From positions 5,704,001 to 5,768,000 of the forward strand of contig NZ_CP011868.1 in the NCBI RefSeq assembly GCF_001294645.1: DNA of 64,000 nucleotides, in the 5' to 3' direction. This document shows positions 28,301 to 35,756 of the stretch, piece after piece. Positions within the stretch are counted from its first letter, which is position 1. Each line of letters begins with the position of its first letter. A program made the position numbers and the translations under genes. This stretch comes from Pseudonocardia sp. HH130629-09. GTDB lineage: Bacteria; Actinomycetota; Actinomycetes; Mycobacteriales; Pseudonocardiaceae. Below the pieces are notes generated by a model. That model was not told the DNA's origin and ran no database searches. It was given only the letters and a program-made list of their open reading frames with translations.

Positions 28301-31300
28301 GGATGGAGATGGTCCCGACCGGTACAGCGAAGTTCGACCTCCAGTTCGCGTTCGGGCCGGACGGCGACGGCCTGTCCGGATACCTGGAGTTCGCCACAGA
28401 CCTGTTCGACCGGTCGTCGGCCGACGCCATCGCGGACCGCTTCGTGCGGCTGCTGGACCGGGTGGTGACCGCACCGGGCGACCGCGTCGCGTCGCTGGAC
28501 GTGCTGTCCGCCGACGAGCGGGATCGGCTGCTGACCCGGGTCAACGACACGGCCGTGCCGGTACCGGACGTGACGGTGCCGGAGCTGGTGGAGGCGCGTG
28601 TGGTGGAGGCTCCGGACGCTGTGGCGGTGGTGTGCGGTGACGTGCGGCTGACGTTCGCGGAGCTCGACGCGCGGGCAAACCGGCTGGCGCGCGAGCTGGT
28701 TCGCCGCGGGGTCGGCCCCGAGTCGTCGGTGGGGCTGGCGCTGCCGCGCTCAGCGGAGCTGGTGGTGGGGATGCTGGGGATCCTGAAGTCGGGGGCGGCG
28801 TACCTACCAATCGACCCGCGGTACCCATCGAAGCGGTTGGACCTGATCCTGGCCGAGGCACGGCCGGCACTGGTGCTCTGCGACGCCTCCACGGCCGGCG
28901 TGGTGCCCGGCCACGGGACGCCGCTGCTGTCCCTGGACGGAATCGACCTCTGCTCGGGGCCAGCAGGGCCTCTCACGGACGAGGACAGGGCAGCACCGCT
29001 GCGCCCAAGCAACGTGGCCTACGTGATGTACACCTCGGGATCATCTGGGACTCCGAAGGGCGTCGCGATCACCCACGCCGGCGTCGTGAACGACGTGCTG
29101 TGCCTGGCTGAGGTGGTGGGGGTCGCGGCGGGGTCGCGCCTGTTAGCTGCGACATCGGTGAACTTCGACGTGTCGGTGTTCGAGATCTTCTCGGCGCTCG
29201 GGTCGGGCGCCTCGGTCGAAGTAGTGCGCGATGTCCTCGAACTCGCCGAGCGCGGGGGTTGGTCGGGCACCGCGATCCACGCGGTCCCGTCCGTGTTCGC
29301 TGAGATCCTCGAACAGGTGTCGGGCGGCCTCGACGTGGAGACGCTCGTGTTCGGTGGCGATGCCCTGTCTGCCGACCTGTTGGCGCGGATCCGGACGGCG
29401 GCACCGCATGCCCGGCTCGTCCAGGCCTACGGCCAGACCGAGGACCTGTACGCGACGACACACTCGATCCCGGCCGACTGGTCAGGTCCCGGCAACCCGC
29501 CGATCGGCAAACCGCTGTGGAATGTACGAACCTACGTCCTGGGCCCGGAGCTCGCGCCGGTGGCCCCGGGTGTGACCGGGGAGCTCTACGTCGGCGGATC
29601 AATCGGCCGCGGCTATCACGCGCGTCCTGGTCCGACCGCCGAGCGGTACGTCGCGGACCCGTTCGGTGAGCCGGGTGGGCGCATGTACCGCACGGGGGAC
29701 CTCGCGCGGTGGACTACCGACGGCGATCTGGAGTACCTGGGCCGCGGCGACGCGCAGATGAAGGTCCGTGGCTTCCGCGTAGAGCCCGCCGAGATCGAGT
29801 CCGCGCTGGTAGAGCACCCGAGCGTGTCGGCGGCCGTCGTGGCGGTGCGCGGAGGCCGCGGCTCCGGAGCCGGTCAACTCATTGGATACGTCGTGCCCAC
29901 CGGCAGCGGAGGGGGATCGGGCATCGTCGACGTCAACGCGCTCGTCGATGTCGCGTCGGTCCGCCGGTTCGCGACCGGACGGCTACCGGAGTACGCGGTG
30001 CCCTCGATTCTGATGGTGCTCGATCACCTGCCGCTCGACCTCAATGGCAAGGTGGAGCGCGCGGCCCTGCCGGAGCCGGAGGTCGCCGCCGGGGCGTACC
30101 GCGCCCCTCGTTCGGAGACCGAGCGGGCGCTGGCGGAGGTGTTCGCCGAGGTGCTCGGGGTGGAGCGGGTGGGCGTGGACGACGACTTCTTCGCCGTCGG
30201 CGGCGACTCGATCCGGTCGATCCAGGTGGTCGCCAGGGCACGATCGCGCGGGCTCGAGGTGACCCCGCGGACGGTGTTCGACCGCCGGTCCGTGGCGGCG
30301 CTGGCCGAGGTTGCAGTCGCCACGTCCGCCGCGGTTCCGGCGGTCTCCGAGCTTGACGGCGGTGGGGTCGGCCGGATGCCACTGCCACCAGTCGGGTGCT
30401 GGCTGATGGACCTCGTGCCCGATGGCAACATGAGCCGGTTCGCGATGTCCTCGCTGGTGGACCTTCCCGTCGGGATCGACGAGCACGACCTGGCGGCGAC
30501 GCTGCAGGCGGTGTTGGACCACCATGACGTACTGCGCTCCCGGCTGGTCGGCGACCACCGGGCCATGGAAGTCGCGCCCGCTGGGACCGTCCGGGCAGAT
30601 GAGCGGGTTCACCGTGTGCGGTTCTCGGGTGATTGGGACCGTCCGGAGTGGCCGTCGACGTACGCGTCCGAGTTGGATACGGCGACGGGGCTGCTCGATC
30701 CGCAGGACGGTGTGATGGGGCGATTCGTGTGGTTCGATGCGGGCCCGGACCGGCCGGGCCGTCTAGCCGTGGTGCTACATCATCTCGTCGTCGACGGCGT
30801 GTCATGGCGGGTGCTCCTTCCGGATATGGCCGCGGCGTGGTCGGCGGTGCGCGACGGCCGGGTGGCCGCGTTGCCCGCGGTCGGGACGTCGGCGCGCCGC
30901 TGGGCGCATGCGCTGGCCGACGCGGCCGTCGCGCCCGCACGCGAGGACGAGCTCGCGTTCTGGCGTGATGTGCTGGACGGACCGGATCCGGTCCTGGGCC
31001 GGCGCCGGGTGAACCCCCTTCGGGACACGATGGCCGCGGTCGAGACGGTCCGTCTTGACGTGCCGGTCGAGGTAACCGAGGGCCTGCTCACGGCTGTCCC
31101 AGCCGCGTACCGATCCGGGGTCAACGACGGCCTGCTGGCCGCCCTCGCGGTTGCGGTCGCCGGCTGGCGCGCCCGTCGTGGGGTGGACGAGTCATCGGCG
31201 CTGATCCGGCTGGAGGGACACGGCCGCGAGGATGCCCTGCTGCCGGGTGCGGACGTCTCACGCACGGTGGGCTGGTTCACGTCGATGTTCCCGGTGCGGG

Positions 31301-34300
31301 TCGACGCAGAACGCGCCGACCTGGACGAGGTGTGCGCCGGTGGCGCCGCCGCCGGGACGGTCGTGAAAGCGGTCAAGGAGCAGCTGGCGGCAGTGCCGGA
31401 CAAAGGCGTCGGATACGGGCTGCTGCGCTGGTCGAACCCCCGCACCATGCCGCTGCTCGCCGGTTACGAGACACCGCAGATCGGGTTCAACTACCTGGGC
31501 CGGTTCTCAGACACGGATATGCCAGAGGATCTGCGGGGCCTCGGCTTCACGCAGGTCACCGACGTCGACGGGGCAGACGCCGCGATGGATGCCGACATGC
31601 CGGCCTTGTCCTCGGTCGAGATCAACTCACTGGTCACCGACCGGGCGGACGGACCCCGGTTGACGGCGTTCCTGAGCTTCCCGACCGGTGTACTCGACCG
31701 CGACGAGGTGGCCGAGTTGGCCGACCTATGGGCCGATGCGCTGGCCGGGCTGGCCCGGCACGCCGCCAGACCGGGCGTGGGCGGGCTCACCCCGTCCGAT
31801 CTGCCGTTGGTCGACGCCGGGCAGGACCGCATCGAACAGTGGGAGGCGGCGTACCCGGGCCTGGCCGACGTCTGGCCGCTGACGCCCCTGCAGTCCGGCC
31901 TACTGTTCCAGAGCATGCTGACCCGCGAGACGGTCGACGCATACCAGATGCAGTTCGTGTTCCGCCTCAACGGCACCGTCGACCCGGCCCGGATGCGGGT
32001 GGCCGGGCAGGCACTGCTGGACCGGCATGCGACGCTGCGGGCCGCGTTCGCCGCCGGCGCCGACGGTGGTCAGGTACAGCTGATCCAGGACCGCGTCGAG
32101 CTGCCGTGGCAGGTTGTGGACCTGCGCGGGTACGACGAGCAACGGCGCAGGTACGAGTTCGAACGGTTCCTCGCCGAGGACCACGAGCTGCACTTCGCCC
32201 CGGCGTCGCCGCCGCTGCTGCGGCTGTCGCTGGTACGCACCGGCGACGACGGCGGCGAGCTCGTCCTGACCGCGCACCACGTGCTGTTCGACGGCTGGTC
32301 GATCCCGGTCCTGATGCAGGAGCTGCTGCGGTTGTACGGGGCCGCGGGGGACCAGGGCGCGCTACCCGCCGTGCGGAGCTATCGTGAGTTCCTGGCCTGG
32401 CGGGACTGTCAGGACAACGGTGCCGCGACGGCCGCCTGGCGGGATGCTCTTGCCGGCGTCGACGAGCCGACGCTGCTCGTCCCAAGCGGCGCGGCCGACG
32501 GGGGTGACACCTCGGTGGCCCATGTCGAGGTCGCGCTCACCGGGGAGGAGACCCGCGCACTGTCGCGACGGGCCGGCGAGTGGGGTGTCACGACGAACAC
32601 CATGGTGCAGGCCGCGTGGGCGATCCTGCTCGGGCAGCTCACCGGCCGCGACGACGTCGTGTTCGGCGCGACCGTGAGCGGACGCCCGGCCGAGCTGGCC
32701 GGTGTGGACTCGATGGTCGGGTTGTTCATCAACACGGTGCCCGTGCGGATGCCGTTGGCCCCGGCCACGCCGCTGCGCGAGGCCCTCACCGACCTGCAGA
32801 GCAGGCAGGCGGGGTTGCTTGAGCACCACCACCGGGGCCTGGTCGAGATCCAGCAGGACCTGGGTCTGGCCTCGCTGTTCGACACGCTGGTGGTCTTCGA
32901 GTCCTACCCGTTCGACGGCGCCGGGTTCGTGGACGCCGACGCCAACGGGGGCCTCACCGTCGGCGGAATGCGGGTCGCCTCGGGCACCCACTACCCGCTG
33001 ACCGTGATGGCGGTGACCACCCCGCAGCTGCAGCTCTCACTCGACTACCGGCCGGACGTGCTGGAGCACGGTGCGGTCGCGGGGATGGCCGAACGGCTAA
33101 TCCGGATCCTGCGCGGCTTCGCCGAGGCCCCGGCCGGGCGGCTCGGTGACGTCGACCTGCTGAGCGCGGCCGAGCACCACGAGCTCGCCGAGCGCAACGA
33201 CACAGCCGCCGAGCTGCCCGCGGGAACCGTGCCGGAGCTGGTCGGGCTCCAGGTCGGGCGGACGCCGGACGCGGTGGCGGTGGAGTGCGGCCCGGTGTCG
33301 CTAACCTACCGCGAGCTGGACCGCAGAGCACGACGGCTGGCCGGCGAGCTGGCGGCTCGTGGTGCGGGACCGGAGACGTTGGTGGCCCTCGCGTTGCCGC
33401 GGACGGCGGACCTGATCGTCGCCCTGCTCGGGATCCTGCACTCCGGTGCCGGGTACCTTCCGCTCGATCCGGCCTACCCGTCGGACCGACTGGCAACGGT
33501 GCTCGGCGAGGCTCGTCCCGGACTGCTGCTGACCGACAGGGCGACGGCGCCGTCGTTGCCACCGGGCGACGTCGTCACCGTGCACTTGGAGGACCTTCAC
33601 CTCGACGACGGTGCGCCTGCGGGGCATCACCGAACACCGCGTCCGGACAACCCGGCGTACGTGATGTACACATCGGGTACGTCCGGGCGGCCGAAGGGCG
33701 TGACGATCACCCACCACGGCGTGGTCAATGGCGTCACAGCGCTGACGGGGGTGACCGACCGGCCGGCCGGCTCGCGGCTGTTGGCCGGCACGTCGATCAA
33801 CTTCGACGTGTCCGTGTTCGAGATCGTCACGACGCTCTGCTCCGGAGGGATCGTCGAGGTTGTGCGCGACGTGCTCGTGCTGGCTGAGCGCGAAGACTGG
33901 GACGGCGGAGTGATCAGCACCGTGCCGTCGGCGTTCGCCGGACTCGCCGACCGAGCGGGTCGCACGTTTCGCGCGGACACCCTGGTGTTCGCAGGGGAGG
34001 CGCTGCCGTCCGACCTGGTCCGGAGGGCCCGCGAGGCGCTGCCGGGCGTGCGAATCGTCAACGGCTATGGCCAGAGCGAAACGTTCTACGCCAGCGCATT
34101 CGCGCTGCCCGCCGGCGACGACCGTAAACTCGGTGACAGCGCGCCCATCGGGACCCCGCTGAGCAACATGCGCACCTACGTGCTCGGGCCGGGCCTGACC
34201 CCAGTCCCGCCCGGCGGTGTCGGGGAGCTGTACGTCGCCGGAGCGGTCGGGCGCGGGTACTACCACGCGCCGGGCCTGACGGCCGAACGGTTCGTCGCGG

Positions 34301-35673
34301 ACCCCTGGGGTCCTCCTGGTGACCGGATGTATCGGACTGGGGACCTGGCCCGGTGGGACGACCACGGGATGCTGGAGTACCAGGGCCGCGCCGACCAGCA
34401 GGTCAAGGTGCGCGGCTTCCGGATCGAGCCGGGCGAGGTCGAGTCGGCGTTGACCGCGCACCCGTCGGTGGAAAGGGCGGTGGTGACCACCCGCGACGGT
34501 ACAGCCGGTCGCCGTCTGGTCGCCCACGTAGTGCCCGCCGGCGACGACGGGATCGACGGGACCGCGCTCACCGCGTTCGTCGGGGAGCGGCTACCGGAGT
34601 ACATGGTGCCGTCGGCGGTGATGGCACTCGACGCGCTGCCGACGACACCGAGCGGGAAGCTCGACCGGGCCGCGCTGCCCGAGCCGGAGGCCGACACGCG
34701 ACCGTACCGGGCGCCGGGCACGACATGGGAGGCCCGCCTGGCCCGGTTGTTCGCCGACACACTCGGAGTGCCCCAGGTCGGTGCCGACGACGGGTTTTTC
34801 GCTCTCGGCGGACACTCCCTGCTCGCGACCCGGCTGGTCGGGACGATCTCCGAGGAGTTCGGGATCTCCCTGCCGATACGCATGGTGTTCCAGTACCCGA
34901 CGGTGGGCGAGCTGGCCGCGGAGCTGGAGTCCGGTGCCGAGTCCCGGTTCGAGGACCCCTACGCGCGGGTGCTGACGATCCGGTCCGGCGGGGAGAAGGC
35001 CCCGCTGTGGTTCGTACAGCCCGGCTTCGGGCTGAGCTGGTCCTACCTGAACCTGGCCCCGCACATCACAGACCGGCCGATCTATGCGTTCCAGGCAGCC
35101 GCGTTCAGCGGTGCGGCCCAGCCCGCCTCGCTGCTGGAGATGGTCGACGACCACGTCGAGCGGATCCTCGAGGCCCAGCCCGAGGGGCCGTACCTGCTGA
35201 TGGGCTGGTCGTTCGGCGGGACGGCCGCGCACGCCATCGCCGCAGAGCTGGAGCATCGCGGCCGCGAGGTGGGGCTGCTCGGGTTGCTGGACTGCGCGCC
35301 CTGTAGGTACTTCCACGACGTCGAGGAGATCCCGAAGCACAACGTGGAGGAGATCCTCGCCGACTACATCGGACACATGGTCGGCTCCACCGGCTACCGG
35401 CACGTCCTCAGCTGCTCAGCGGACGCTCTGATCAACCACATGTCGCTGCTACGTACCGCGGACTCGCCGGTGTTTACCGGCCGCGCGGTCTTCTTCAAGG
35501 CCGCCCACAGCGTCGACGGCTACTACTCCGGGGACTCGTCCGAGTGGCTTGAGTACATCCTGGGCGGGATCGCCGAGCACGTCGTCGACACGACCCATCC
35601 CCAGATGTGCGACGCCGGGCCAGCGGCCGAGATCTGCGCCATCGTCAACCGGGAGCTCGACGAGCTCCGGTAA
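19393..35673 (+). CDS. NRPS-2: four-module synthetase C-A-T-E / C-A-T / C-A-T-E / C-A-T-TE
   Basis: This 5426-residue multienzyme has its start at ATG 19393, about 10 bp after GAGGAG. Approximate layout: C1 1-450, A1 to 940, T1 (VGGDSIRS ~988), E1 (HHFAVDG ~1181, EGHGRE); C2 (HHVLFDG ~1682), A2, T2 (LGGHSL ~2541); C3 (HHIAADG ~2730), A3, T3 (~3601), E3 (HHLVVDG ~3795); C4 (HHVLFDG ~4294), A4, T4 (~5137), TE (GWSFGG ~5270). All A domains keep the P-loop and A10 Lys. Hand-read codes: A1 DVFSIAGYAK, A2 DVFCAAIVYK, A3 DVFHVGAYAK, A4 DVFSVAGYAK. A1, A3 and A4 also share a YGQ[T/S]E block and probably take the same or similar residues, of which modules 1 and 3 are epimerised. I recall codes of this shape for piperazate activation but cannot verify it here. 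The TE releases the product, perhaps by cyclisation. Confidence 0.93.
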   Translation: MAQLSFAQRRLWFIDRFEGPSATYNIPLVLRLCGVVDTGALGSAVCDVVVRHEALRTVFFEDVDGVPHPQVIPADELDCDLVVRDVDAGDVDAAIDEVCGHVFNLSREIPILPVLLRTAVNRSVLVLLVHHIAIDGESMVPLVRDLSRAYDARCVSMEPAFEPLPVQYSDYAVWQREVLGDEDDPDSEISAQLGYWREELAGQPPRIDLPTDRPRPPEPSHRGGVVEFRVEPQLVAAARELAYAEGVTMPMVLQSALVVLLQQLGAGSDVSVGSPNAGRSDETLEDLVGFFVNTWVLRVDLSGGPSFRDVLSRVRDKALAAYDNQDAPFERLVEVVNPERSRSYHPLFQVMFAWQDHFRLDVKMGGLTGSGETVSSKTSKFDLELAIGADESGDGLSCFLEYASDLFDRSSADAIAERFVRLLRHAVAEPSRRVSSLEVLAPAERDELIERINDTIVAVPHASVPELVEARVAETPDAVAVVCGDVSLSFTELNTRANRLARELVARGVGAESLVGLALPRSADLVVGMLGILKSGAGYLPIDPRYPSRRLDLVLSQACPALVLTDSGTAGVLPPDGTSRLLLNEVDLRSGPGHDLTAAERCLRPDNVAYVMYTSGSSGTPKGVAITHGGVVNDALSLAEIVGASAGSRFLAATSVNFDVSAFEVFAALGSGASVEVVRDVLELAERDTWCGDVVSAVPSVFVEMLDDVRDTVDIGTLIFAGEVLSAPDVERVRKAFPHTRILNGYGQTETFYASAYELPAGRDLTGNAAIGTPLWNVRTYVLGPELTPVPAGVVGELYVGGSIGRGYYGRAGMTAERFLADPFGAPGGRMYRTGDLARWRSDGILECVGRADSQVKLHGLRIEPAEVQAAMVEHPDVCAAVAVVREGRAGKQLVGYVVPAGGVMDLTAVRRFVAERLPEYSVPSVLMELDRIPLDLNGKVDRSALPEPETVAGAYRSPRTPEEQVLAEVFAEVLGVERVGVDDDFFAVGGDSIRSIQVVARARSRGLEVTPRTVFDRRTVAELASVATSTAAARPTSLDELAGGGVGSMPLTPVGRWLMDLVPDGGASRFAMSTVVDLPIGIDDDGLAATLQAVLDHHDVLRSRLVTDDDGEWGMRVDPPGAVVAGGLVRRVPWDGSSDVVESELDAAPGRLDPRAGVMAQFVRFDAGSDVAGRLAVVLHHFAVDGVSWRILLPDLAAAWGAVQEGRPVALPAVGTSMRRWAHALTTAAVAPCRTGELEHWRGVLDGPDPVLGRRRVDPARDTMSTVGTVRVDIPADVTDALLTAVPAAYHAGVNDGLLAGLAVAVARWRGRRGVEEPSTLVRLEGHGREEALAPGADVSRTVGWFTSMFPVRLDTGDVDLDDVAAGGDAAGAVLKAVKEQLAAVPDKGAGFGLLRWSNPRSAPMLAAYADPQIGFNYLGRFSAADMPEHLRGLGFTQVLDVDDSEVALDPTMPALSSLEINSAVTDTDRGPRLEAVLSFPAGVLTRDEVTELAGLWREALTGLARHARTPGVGGLTASDLPLLRGVAQSEIDGWERRRPGLVDAWPLTALQSGLLFHRALVVNPSEVDAYQVQLVLEISGAVDPDRMRMAGQRLLDRHPNLRAAFEPRIDGGWVQLVEDRVELPWKVLDLRGCVEGERAERIGRFLADDHTRHFDPAAAPLLRLGLIRIAEDTAELVFTAHHVLFDGWSIPLLMQELLRLYGSAGAPGDLTVTRGYRDFLDWLNRQDHHAAAQAWRDELAGVEEPTLIAPGPPEHTEIGLWTVNVDLPEASSAALARRAAEWGVTVNTMVQAAWAILLGQLTGRDDVVFGATVSGRPAELDGVDRTIGMFINTVPVRMPLDPATPLLEALAGLQSRQAALLEHHYRGLIDIQQDLGMSSLFDTLVVFESYPVDTDAVADANAAAGIEVTGMRPFSATHYPLTLTAELDPHLHLALQYQPGRLEHEAVEQIAVRLGRLLQLLSGTVDGAASDTSAATALGRIDLLSPAEREQVLTGFNDTAAPFAVATVPERFERQVETLTDADALVVGGTSLTYVELNARANRLAHELIARGVGPETSVALILPRTANLIVSILAVLKAGGAYVPIDPSYPTDRIAHLLADSEPVLVVTDTDRPRGRGGLGGRDVLALDDVGVRRALADRPDHNPVDADRTAPLTPRHRAYTIYTSGSTGRPKGVVVEHASVSNLADWGVAELGAATFDRALATTSITFDVSVFDTIVPLLVGGSIVLLSDVLELADRDVGPGGLLCVVPSALAAVGEQARLDQIGTIALAGEALPASLVRSLRETAPGARLANIYGPTESCVYALACVEEEVDGTIPVGRPVANVRARILDSALRPVPIGVPGELYLVGAGLARAYHLRAGLTAERFVADPFDGAGDRMYRTGDLARWDTDGRVEYLGRADQQVKVRGFRIEPGEIESALTEHPSVTRAVVLARDGGAAGPRLVAWVVPEVGTEVDTDEMRTFVGQRLPEYMVPSAVVAVDGLPLTPNGKLDRAALPEPYLAAGTYRAPTTASEQRLAELFADVLGVPRVGLDDGFFSLGGHSLLVTRLVGRVREAFGTDLLIRTVFEAPTVAELAGHLGRVGERARPVLEQRAGTGPMPLSYAQRRLWFIHRFEGSSATYNIPVVFRLCGMVDADALGAALRDVVVRHEALRTVFIEDVDGIPHQQVVSEDELGRVLELTDVAAEEAEAAVAAAMEYPFDLADEIPVHAVLFRIDDGRSELALVVHHIAADGESMVPLVRDLSITYEARSSGVAPRWEPLPVRYADYALWQREVLGDEDDPDSVMAAQSEHWRAELEGAPQPLMLPIDRPRPREASHRGAGVRFGVDPGLVARARELAAAEGVTMPMLLQSALVVLLQQLGAGPDVSVGSPIAGRSDEALVDLVGFFVNTWVLRVDLSGGPSFRDVLGRVRSKALAAYDNQDAPFERLVEVVNPERSRSYHPLFQVMIAWQDSSRVELDTSSLTGRMEMVPTGTAKFDLQFAFGPDGDGLSGYLEFATDLFDRSSADAIADRFVRLLDRVVTAPGDRVASLDVLSADERDRLLTRVNDTAVPVPDVTVPELVEARVVEAPDAVAVVCGDVRLTFAELDARANRLARELVRRGVGPESSVGLALPRSAELVVGMLGILKSGAAYLPIDPRYPSKRLDLILAEARPALVLCDASTAGVVPGHGTPLLSLDGIDLCSGPAGPLTDEDRAAPLRPSNVAYVMYTSGSSGTPKGVAITHAGVVNDVLCLAEVVGVAAGSRLLAATSVNFDVSVFEIFSALGSGASVEVVRDVLELAERGGWSGTAIHAVPSVFAEILEQVSGGLDVETLVFGGDALSADLLARIRTAAPHARLVQAYGQTEDLYATTHSIPADWSGPGNPPIGKPLWNVRTYVLGPELAPVAPGVTGELYVGGSIGRGYHARPGPTAERYVADPFGEPGGRMYRTGDLARWTTDGDLEYLGRGDAQMKVRGFRVEPAEIESALVEHPSVSAAVVAVRGGRGSGAGQLIGYVVPTGSGGGSGIVDVNALVDVASVRRFATGRLPEYAVPSILMVLDHLPLDLNGKVERAALPEPEVAAGAYRAPRSETERALAEVFAEVLGVERVGVDDDFFAVGGDSIRSIQVVARARSRGLEVTPRTVFDRRSVAALAEVAVATSAAVPAVSELDGGGVGRMPLPPVGCWLMDLVPDGNMSRFAMSSLVDLPVGIDEHDLAATLQAVLDHHDVLRSRLVGDHRAMEVAPAGTVRADERVHRVRFSGDWDRPEWPSTYASELDTATGLLDPQDGVMGRFVWFDAGPDRPGRLAVVLHHLVVDGVSWRVLLPDMAAAWSAVRDGRVAALPAVGTSARRWAHALADAAVAPAREDELAFWRDVLDGPDPVLGRRRVNPLRDTMAAVETVRLDVPVEVTEGLLTAVPAAYRSGVNDGLLAALAVAVAGWRARRGVDESSALIRLEGHGREDALLPGADVSRTVGWFTSMFPVRVDAERADLDEVCAGGAAAGTVVKAVKEQLAAVPDKGVGYGLLRWSNPRTMPLLAGYETPQIGFNYLGRFSDTDMPEDLRGLGFTQVTDVDGADAAMDADMPALSSVEINSLVTDRADGPRLTAFLSFPTGVLDRDEVAELADLWADALAGLARHAARPGVGGLTPSDLPLVDAGQDRIEQWEAAYPGLADVWPLTPLQSGLLFQSMLTRETVDAYQMQFVFRLNGTVDPARMRVAGQALLDRHATLRAAFAAGADGGQVQLIQDRVELPWQVVDLRGYDEQRRRYEFERFLAEDHELHFAPASPPLLRLSLVRTGDDGGELVLTAHHVLFDGWSIPVLMQELLRLYGAAGDQGALPAVRSYREFLAWRDCQDNGAATAAWRDALAGVDEPTLLVPSGAADGGDTSVAHVEVALTGEETRALSRRAGEWGVTTNTMVQAAWAILLGQLTGRDDVVFGATVSGRPAELAGVDSMVGLFINTVPVRMPLAPATPLREALTDLQSRQAGLLEHHHRGLVEIQQDLGLASLFDTLVVFESYPFDGAGFVDADANGGLTVGGMRVASGTHYPLTVMAVTTPQLQLSLDYRPDVLEHGAVAGMAERLIRILRGFAEAPAGRLGDVDLLSAAEHHELAERNDTAAELPAGTVPELVGLQVGRTPDAVAVECGPVSLTYRELDRRARRLAGELAARGAGPETLVALALPRTADLIVALLGILHSGAGYLPLDPAYPSDRLATVLGEARPGLLLTDRATAPSLPPGDVVTVHLEDLHLDDGAPAGHHRTPRPDNPAYVMYTSGTSGRPKGVTITHHGVVNGVTALTGVTDRPAGSRLLAGTSINFDVSVFEIVTTLCSGGIVEVVRDVLVLAEREDWDGGVISTVPSAFAGLADRAGRTFRADTLVFAGEALPSDLVRRAREALPGVRIVNGYGQSETFYASAFALPAGDDRKLGDSAPIGTPLSNMRTYVLGPGLTPVPPGGVGELYVAGAVGRGYYHAPGLTAERFVADPWGPPGDRMYRTGDLARWDDHGMLEYQGRADQQVKVRGFRIEPGEVESALTAHPSVERAVVTTRDGTAGRRLVAHVVPAGDDGIDGTALTAFVGERLPEYMVPSAVMALDALPTTPSGKLDRAALPEPEADTRPYRAPGTTWEARLARLFADTLGVPQVGADDGFFALGGHSLLATRLVGTISEEFGISLPIRMVFQYPTVGELAAELESGAESRFEDPYARVLTIRSGGEKAPLWFVQPGFGLSWSYLNLAPHITDRPIYAFQAAAFSGAAQPASLLEMVDDHVERILEAQPEGPYLLMGWSFGGTAAHAIAAELEHRGREVGLLGLLDCAPCRYFHDVEEIPKHNVEEILADYIGHMVGSTGYRHVLSCSADALINHMSLLRTADSPVFTGRAVFFKAAHSVDGYYSGDSSEWLEYILGGIAEHVVDTTHPQMCDAGPAAEICAIVNRELDELR
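22290..22448 (+). repeat. 159-bp perfect repeat, copy in T1
   Basis: This stretch of the first carrier domain is base-for-base identical to 30129-30287 in the third carrier domain, while flanking DNA differs. It points to recent recombination or gene conversion between modules 1 and 3. Confidence 0.9.
30129..30287 (+). repeat. 159-bp perfect repeat, copy in T3
   Basis: Second copy of the 159-bp identical tract at 22290-22448. Both encode the same VGGDSIRS carrier core and the following helix, and both precede an epimerisation domain. Confidence 0.9.
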
Positions 35674-35700
35674 CCGCACGGGGTTCTCGAGACCCGACCA

Positions 35701-35747
35701 ACGACGGGGTCCCCGCCCGGCGCATTGCCGGGCGGGGACCTCGTCGT
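35701..35747. terminator. Bidirectional hairpin terminator between NRPS-2 and P450-1
   Basis: A long stem (GGTCCCCGCCCGGC / GCCGGGCGGGGACC, extended by ACGAC/GTCGT) with a 5-base loop GCATT lies between the converging NRPS-2 and P450-1 genes. It fits a two-way terminator, although there is no U-tract. Confidence 0.8.
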
Positions 35748-35756
35748 CTGGAGGGG

